Positions 57,569 through 64,000 of a DNA stretch of 64,000 bases are shown piece after piece. Made by a program: the position numbers and the translations under genes. The number at the start of each line of letters is the position of its first letter. The stretch's first letter is position 1. Below the pieces are notes generated by a model. It had not been told where the DNA came from, did no database searches, and saw nothing but the letters and a program-made list of their open reading frames with translations. This stretch comes from Diogma glabrata. Lineage: Eukaryota > Arthropoda > Insecta > Diptera > Cylindrotomidae. The stretch spans positions 252,999,905 to 253,063,904 of the forward strand of contig OY856188.1 of the NCBI GenBank assembly GCA_963693315.1, given 5' to 3'.

Positions 57569-58162
57569 TAGCATAATAATGTACTATTATCTCAAAGGAA
57601 AAAACACAAAATGCAATCTTGCATTAAAATATTTAATATTTGGATGATTCATTCTGTTTTATCGACGCAAGAAGGTTGATAAGTCTTTGAAAAAGTATAA
57701 ACCGATTTTTAATTTATGCTTATTGAATGAAACTATAATCAGGGGATGGGCAACAGAAGTTCATTTATAGGAAATGTACCGACTGATGTAAATTAAGTTT
57801 TTATGAGTTATAAAGACAGATTATTGGATTATTTTTGAATAACCGTTTAGGTTTAAGCTAAATTAAGCTGTTATGCGTTACACTCACCCAGGTAGATACT
57901 ACTCCGATAAACACCTAACTATCCGTTTAATTTAAATTTATTTGCTTGTATTAATTCAATTAAATTTAACAATTTAACATAATTTTTAAAATAGTAAACA
58001 ACAAAACAACCACTAACCCGGTTTTTAAAAATTTCTCAGATCAATGACAACGGAAACGTAGAAAGCATTAGCTCTCATCTTAATAGCTTCAACCCAACAT
58101 TGTTTCCAAAAAATTCATCCTCTCTATTCGTAATACGATGAAAACAACTTTTTCAGTAATAA
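57569..58162. other. AT-rich sequence, no gene seen
   Basis: Nothing recognised on either strand. Confidence 0.4.
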
Positions 58163-58642
58163 TCTCTGAGCCCACGCCGATTTCATGTGATGATTACCAT
58201 ATATTTTATACTTCGTGAGGCCGTGACCTTGACGAGTTCGAAAACTTTTGTTCTGCCATTTTTCTCGATTCGGCCACGTTTTAGTTCGGCAAGCTCCGAA
58301 AAGTGGGGGTTGGAAATTTGATTTAGAACACGAGGGTAACCTTGTCCGACCAAAATTTGACAGCTATTGTTGAGTCCGACAACTAACATTTTGGTATGTT
58401 TGGGTTTTGGTCGGACAAGCTTACCCTTGTGTTCTAAAACATATTTCCAACGACCACAGTTAAAAAAAAATGTGGTACCAAATTTAGAAGATCGCGGGCA
58501 TTTTTCGGAGCTTGTCGTACAAAAAAGCAGCCGATTTAAGAAAAATCGCAGAACAAAAGTTTTCAGGCTCGTCAAAAACAGGCGCCTCACGAAGTATAAA
58601 ATATGTGGTAATCATGACATGAAATCGGCATGGGCTCAGGGA
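58163..58642. mobile_element. 480-bp fold-back MITE
   Basis: The ends TCTCTGAGCCCACGCCGA and, in complement, TCCCTGAGCCCATGCCGA are followed by long arms ('tatattttatacttcgtgag', 'tttggtcggacaagcttacc' and partners). It is GC-richer than its flanks. Overlapping frames on both strands (58183-58590 and 58367-58648) are a consequence of the inverted repeat, not genes. Confidence 0.85.
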
Positions 58643-59830
58643 CAATAATAACAAAAAACGTGTTCTGTAAAAGAAAATTTTAAGTCAATGAATTCACATG
58701 CAAGGATTATTCTTCCAAATATGTAAGACTGACGGGAAAGAATTTTCAAATAAGAACTAAAGAACATATATAACGGTATAGCGGGCTCTTCTTTGTTTTT
58801 CTTGTATTCAAAGTTAGGCATGTTTAGTGATAATTATAATAATTTATAAATAACGTCTGCATAACGGGAACATTAGAGGAACTGCGTGCCTTGCGAGGTT
58901 TAATTTCGATTAACTCCAATCTTGTGGATTCGAGAAGGCATTTCCACAGCGCAGTATAAGTGCAGAATTGGACGCAAAAGAAAATAAAGAAAACATATTT
59001 AAATAAGTAAAATAAGCAGTAGGGACTCTGACGATCCCAAAAGACGGGGGAACCCAGACCGTCACACACCCTGGTTTAATATATTCATTACATTCTAATT
59101 AAGAACAAAAATTGAAATGTTTCGCTCACCTCATGATTCGTTCCTGATCCGACCCACCAAATCTAACAAAAATCTGCAGTTCATAATGATAAAAAAAAAT
59201 TCGTTGGATAATTCCATAACTATAACACTAATTGTTGTACCGAAAATGGGTGATTGGTGACTAATTATTGTATTACTTCCAAATTCACATGATCAATTCC
59301 GTCCAGTAATGAAATATAGACGCTATTTTTATTTTTAGCAATTCTACAATCAGTATTGAAGATTTTGCTCGAGCCTACTTTAGCTCTAATTCTGATCGAC
59401 TCACTAACCAGTTTCTGTCCTCCACCGTAAATTTCAAAATTGCAACGTTACAAAAAAAAATTTATATAAAAAAAATTTGACAAATTAAATAATCCAAAGA
59501 ATTAATTATCTGTGTGGAAAGGATTCAACGAATTGATTCAACGCATATAAAATTATTTCATGAACAACGGCTTTGTAACAAAACGGGGCGATCCCATCTC
59601 ACCTTTTCTATGTTATCTTGCTTTTATATGTAATGAAATGAAGTTGCTACAGGAGCGAAACTCTTAAGTTGTTTGGGAGTGCTGATAGTAAAACTAGTCA
59701 AAGAAAACAAAACATATAAAAAAACATGGGACTCATAAAATTTTACACTGAAAAAAAAATTAAAGTAATGTCAACCTCATCTCGAGGTTGGCAGTTTATC
59801 TAACAAAAAAAATGCTTGCAAACAATTTCA
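58643..59830. other. Mixed sequence, no gene recognised
   Basis: 58840-59075 is somewhat GC-richer ('gtagggactctgacgatccc', 'gacgggggaacccagaccg') but has no open frame of note. The rest is AT-rich. Confidence 0.35.
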
Positions 59831-60613
59831 AGGTTGATGAAAAACGTGTTCTAGACAGAGTTATGAAAACTTGACCATTTTTGATTTTCCTGAAACTTGG
59901 CATATAAGTAGTATAGACCAAATAAAAAATACGACTTATTTTAAATTTTTTTTAAAGTACATAGTTTGAGCATAGGAGGCACCGCAACATGCATGAAAAA
60001 TGAAAATTCTGCCAATCCGATGTAACTTTGAAATTAAATTCCTCAAGAACAATTTATATCATCAAAAAATTTTAACCACTGAAGTTTGAGAAAATAATGA
60101 ACAATTAGAATTTTAATCGGATCAAAAATCTTTAAAATTAAATATCTCAAGAACAAAAATTAACGCCTATGAGTTAATTGGATATATTTTAGAGTAAGGA
60201 TAGAACTATTTTCAGAAAAAAAATAATTAAATTCCAATTGATCTTCGACCCTAGCGCCATCTTTAAAAAATTTTTTTTTAATATTTTTATTCAAAAATTA
60301 ATTATAAAAACAAATAATTAATTTTTTTTCAAACGACTAACTAATCATCTATCAAACAAAAAAAGTTTGATGAAATCGGTATAGCTGTTCTTGAGCAATT
60401 TAATTTCAAAGTTACATCGGATCGGCAGAATTTTCATTTTTCATGCGTGTTGGGGTGCCCCCTATGCTCAAACTAAGCACTTTAAAAAATTTTAAAATAA
60501 GCTGTATTTTTTATTTTGTCCATACTACTTACATGTCAAGTTTCAGGAAAATCAAAAACGGTCAAGTTAAAATTTCGACTTTTTCACCTGCGTAGATGAC
60601 GTTTTTCATCGGT
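59831..60613. mobile_element. ~780-bp fold-back element
   Basis: The left arm ('ggttgatgaaaaacgt', 'gattttcctgaaacttggca', 'gtaactttgaaattaaatt') pairs with the right arm (60375-60613: 'aatttaatttcaaagttac', 'tgtcaagtttcaggaaaatc', 'acgtttttcatcggttac'). Arms are ~235 bp with moderate divergence. The central part is A/T-rich and non-coding. Confidence 0.8.
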
Positions 60614-61423
60614 TACAACTTCACGTTAACATTTTTCTCACAAAATAATATATTTAAATATAGAGTGCTACATGCAATATAATAGTAGTTGATTATAGTT
60701 AATAACTATTTCCATGAACAAAATTTACTTTGGCGTTATATCATGAATTTTTCATTTCAAGATTAAAGTATTTGAAGTTAATTGAACTAAATTTAATTTT
60801 CACATTAACATTACGTACGGTTGTCTCAACTACATCGTTCTGTAGCTGTTGAATCCATTTCGTAGTTTGATTCGCCATATCTGCCCCCACGTGTCCCAAC
60901 AAATCAGTGATGTCAGATTTTCAAAAATGAATTTCCCGTTAACGTATCGAAAATACCCGATTTTTCCCTTTTCTTTAAGGAAAAAATCCCTCAGAAACTT
61001 TCATCAAGCTTCCGAAAAACTTCAAAAACCACCACAATCATAACAATATTTTTCCTTCCGAGAACTATAAAATATAGGTTTGTTTCTGTTTTTTATGACT
61101 ATATTAGAGTATGTTATTATAGTCTTAATACAGCTATATATAATAAAACAAACAGCTGTTAATTTTATTCTGTACCGCGAAGGTGGCGAAACACAATAAA
61201 ACAATTTATTTGATTGTATTGAATGCTAAAATAAATTTGACTGTGTTTTATAAAAATTTGATTGCATTTTATAAAAAAATCAAAAGCAAACATTTTTGCT
61301 CTGATTATATAAAAACCAGTAAATTCAAACTGGCGCGCATGTCCCTCTCTCGAATATTGAAAAAGGCAAAGCCTACTATGATTTAATTGAATTAAATTTC
61401 CAAAAGATTGTTTTATGATTTCC
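60614..61423. other. AT-rich sequence, no gene seen
   Basis: The frame at 60849-61043 has no recognisable motif. Confidence 0.4.
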
Positions 61424-62153
61424 TTAGAGTATATATAAATATAGAGAGAACATAACTTTAAAATTGTATGAAGAGAGACATAAGAAATCGTGTTCACTAA
61501 TATGTCATATTCAATTTCTCATTTCGCCAATTGTATTTCTGTTTATTTACAACAACCAACTATTGTATTAAATTATAAATTAAAAACAATTAAATAATTT
61601 AAAACGAAACAAAAAGTAAAATCTATTATTTTTAGCTGTGCTAATTTTTATAAAATGAATGAAAATAATTACGAGAGTATTTTTCATTTATTGTGTTATT
61701 TCCAGTGATTTTATAATAGTGAATACTTTATTATTTTATAATGCCCATGTGCAAATATTTAAGTTATGTATATATCCTGAAAGTATATTATGAAAACTAG
61801 CTGGCGACCAACTTTTCATTATTGGCTAGTTTATTTTTAATAGATGAAAGATCAAAATTTATATGTTTGGTTAGAATCAAATCTTAATCTGTCATTTTTC
61901 TCATTTCTTTTTATATAGTCGCAGGGAGGGAGAAACTATTTTTTTTGTGGTAGGTTTTTGCTTATAGATTTAAAATGAACTGGCAATAATTGTACAATTT
62001 TGAATCAAATGAAAAATTTACGCACGTCTTTGGGAAGACAAACCTGTTTCTCTCTGAGAGAAATAAAGGAAAACAAACAAACAAAGACACGATTTGACAT
62101 AAGAGTGACGTTTAATATTAGTGATGCTGGTCGGTTGATGATTTCTCATTAGT
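61424..62153 (+). mobile_element. LTR-like repeat, full-length copy
   Basis: 730 bp, collinear with the insertion at 19898-20638 (opposite orientation). It has a TATATATAAATATAG run close to the 5' end, and conserved blocks 'aagagagacataagaaatcg', 'tgcccatgtgcaaatattta', 'tagtcgcaggg.gggagaaac' and 'gaaaaatttacgcacgtctt'. It is probably a solo LTR. No clear target duplication was seen, and no internal retrotransposon sequence lies beside it. Confidence 0.75.
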
Positions 62154-63809
62154 TTAAAATTTGATGTCATTCATTGTAGGTCTTTTCATTTTCAAAATAC
62201 CAAATAATTAAATAGATGTCGAAATTGAATCAAATTTATTTGATTGTTTGAATTCATTATTCAAAAAAATACTATAAATTTCATTGTTTTTCTTTCGGGA
62301 GGTTTACTTGTTTTGTCAACAAATTTTAAAATTATTCAATTTAAATTAATAAATGTTACTCTATCGGAAGGAGAAAACGTTATATTGGGTTCGTGTTTCA
62401 TTCTCTTGAAAATTTGTAATGCTAGCACCCTCGGCTCGCACAGATCGTAAACTTTTCCTTGAAAAATAAAATATTACATTACTTAAACACTTACACAATA
62501 AATTATTATTATTGCGATTCATCATACAACTTGTGGAATAAGAAAGTACTGCTATGAAATGGAGCATTAAAAAACGGAGCATCAATTAAAATTGAGAAGG
62601 ACATTTTTCTAAGAAAAAGTATATATGTCTTAATTTCGTGATTTTCAAAAGATTTTAAAATGTAATAATTCTTTTCTAATACGTCAACATTAAACAACTG
62701 CTCACTGCTCGTTTCGCAGGGTCAAAATATTTCTGAAATTCAGATAACATTGTGATTTTCGAAACGTACTTTTCTTCCTAAAAAATATTTCAACATCAGA
62801 AGGCTGAAATTCCACCGCGGATTTAACAATACTAAAGCCGATAGATAGCAGATGCATTTAAGTAAAATTATCATGTGATCGACATCTTTCTGAAGCCTGG
62901 TAAAAAATTGGTTGGTGCAACCATTTCAAAATAAGTTTTAATTTAAAACGCTTATATTAAATGTGAAAAATCCCGCACTTTCCAACTTTTTACTCGCTTT
63001 TCCGTTTTACATCCCGCAAACAGGAAACAAAACCCGCGATCTGGCAACACTGCAACAAATGGAATTGGAAATCGTGGGATTTACTGTTTTTTAAATTGGC
63101 GGTTGGTAAAAACATCAAACATTTATTTTTAACAGCGAATTTTATCTCTTAACCATGATGGTCTTGAGTTATTTGTGTCTTTTAAATCAAATTCAGGAAA
63201 TTTCATTGAGTCTTAAATTACGAATAAAAAAATAGTAATTTCGTGTATTGATTTGTGTTAAACTCAAATAATGAGATAATAAATTTGGTAAACAGAATTT
63301 GGTAAACTAAGTTTTAACTTGGAAAAAAGATCGGACATGGATGGATGGAATGGAATGCAACGGAAGAGGTTGGATGAAATTAAACAAAGAAGAGTTTTGT
63401 TTTGTTTTTGATTGTTTGAAATTTTTTTGGTTATTTAATTAAGCAAAAATATTAAAAAAAAAATTAATTATTTATTGTATTCTAATTAGATAATTAAATA
63501 ATGTGATTAACGAAGGGGTTGCGGAGAGTGTTTACTTCGAGTGTGAAGTTCATATTTGCATGTAGAAACAGGTGGCTCGCAATCCAGAGATAAACTGTTG
63601 TAGGACTCAGGCTTATTGACTGTGCCGACATTTTCCTTGATATGTTTTATTATTTTAACCACTGACTTTCAGTATTACCTACCTGGTTGCTGAATCAATC
63701 CATGACTCAAATTTACGACTGAGCGAAGGCGAATAGCCGGGTTGGACTAACAGTAAGATAGGCCTTTTTGAAATCTTCAGTAGTGATATTCAATAGAGGG
63801 AAAAAGAAA

Positions 63810-63860
<51 letters not shown>

Positions 63861-64000
63861 TTGTACGTGGAAAAACTAGTAAGATGACGTCCATGTTGTA
63901 CACCTCTACTTTATCCCAGTAAAGCTGCCTGATTCATGCAACATAGCTGTCGTAGACAAGATAGTATAATGCTAAGGACGATACTCGATATATAACGAGA
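62154..64000. other. Mostly AT-rich sequence, no gene recognised
   Basis: The interval ends with a locally GC-richer part (63500-64000). Frames at 62244-62697 have no recognisable motif. Confidence 0.35.
63822..63855. repeat. (GA)n microsatellite
   Basis: About 17 GA dinucleotides, bordered by further purine-rich sequence. Confidence 0.95.

Noticed and set aside
58183..58648. Overlapping frames of 135 and 93 residues on opposite strands
   Set aside because: They are mirror images produced by the arms of one fold-back element.
61424..62153. Full LTR retrotransposon at 61-62 kb
   Set aside because: No second LTR, primer site or pol sequence lies beside it; only a solo LTR-like copy is supported.

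Overview
This is a strongly AT-rich eukaryotic window, most likely from an insect nuclear genome. The evidence is the mix of mobile elements: two Ty3/Gypsy retrotransposons with insect-like gag-pol, APE-type LINE remnants, a Crypton-like tyrosine recombinase, a tRNA-headed SINE-like repeat and many fold-back MITEs. I see no recognisable host protein gene, rRNA gene, functional tRNA or CRISPR array. The species cannot be named from sequence alone.

Layout. 0-3.7 kb: AT-rich sequence and a compound tandem array in which blocks of a 13-bp repeat alternate with a conserved ~200-bp spacer. 3.9-5.4 kb: two ~480-bp arms in inverted orientation, each carrying the same short C-terminal reading frame. 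6.7-7.2 kb: a 25-C homopolymer beside an unusually GC-rich block. 10.2-16.9 kb: a non-coding repeat that starts with a palindrome and carries a G-rich tract (10.2 and 14.4 kb), a Crypton-like recombinase (11.76-12.93 kb) flanked by a 16-bp inverted repeat, a LINE RT fragment, and ~137-bp and ~65-bp tandem arrays. 17.1-23.2 kb: an old, broken Mag-like Gypsy element on the minus strand, carrying a nested ~740-bp LTR-like insertion and a double fold-back element in its 5' LTR. 25.5-26.6 kb: a 1.13-kb fold-back with a second fold-back inside it. 28-34 kb: mostly AT-rich, with a SINE-like repeat and a 40-bp triplicate. 34.1-39.7 kb: a hairpin MITE, then a tandem repeat locus split by a LINE. 41.6-43.2 kb: another LINE. 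45.73-51.27 kb: a young Gypsy element with two 296-bp LTRs differing at two positions. 51.6-60.6 kb: a cluster of fold-back elements, two SINE-like copies and ~490 bp of (TA)n. 61.4-62.15 kb: a second copy of the LTR-like sequence that interrupts the older Gypsy.

How it fits together. The window reads as layered transposon insertions: Gypsy into a dispersed repeat, MITE and LTR into Gypsy, a palindrome-ended repeat into a LINE, and a LINE into tandem repeats. The coding elements are all disrupted by frameshifts or stops. Several single-base breaks lie at or near homopolymer runs, so assembly error is a real alternative to decay for the young Gypsy and the Crypton. The most interesting items are the Crypton-like gene with its flanking inverted repeats, the density and variety of long fold-back elements, and the SINE-like family with a serine/leucine-tRNA-like head.
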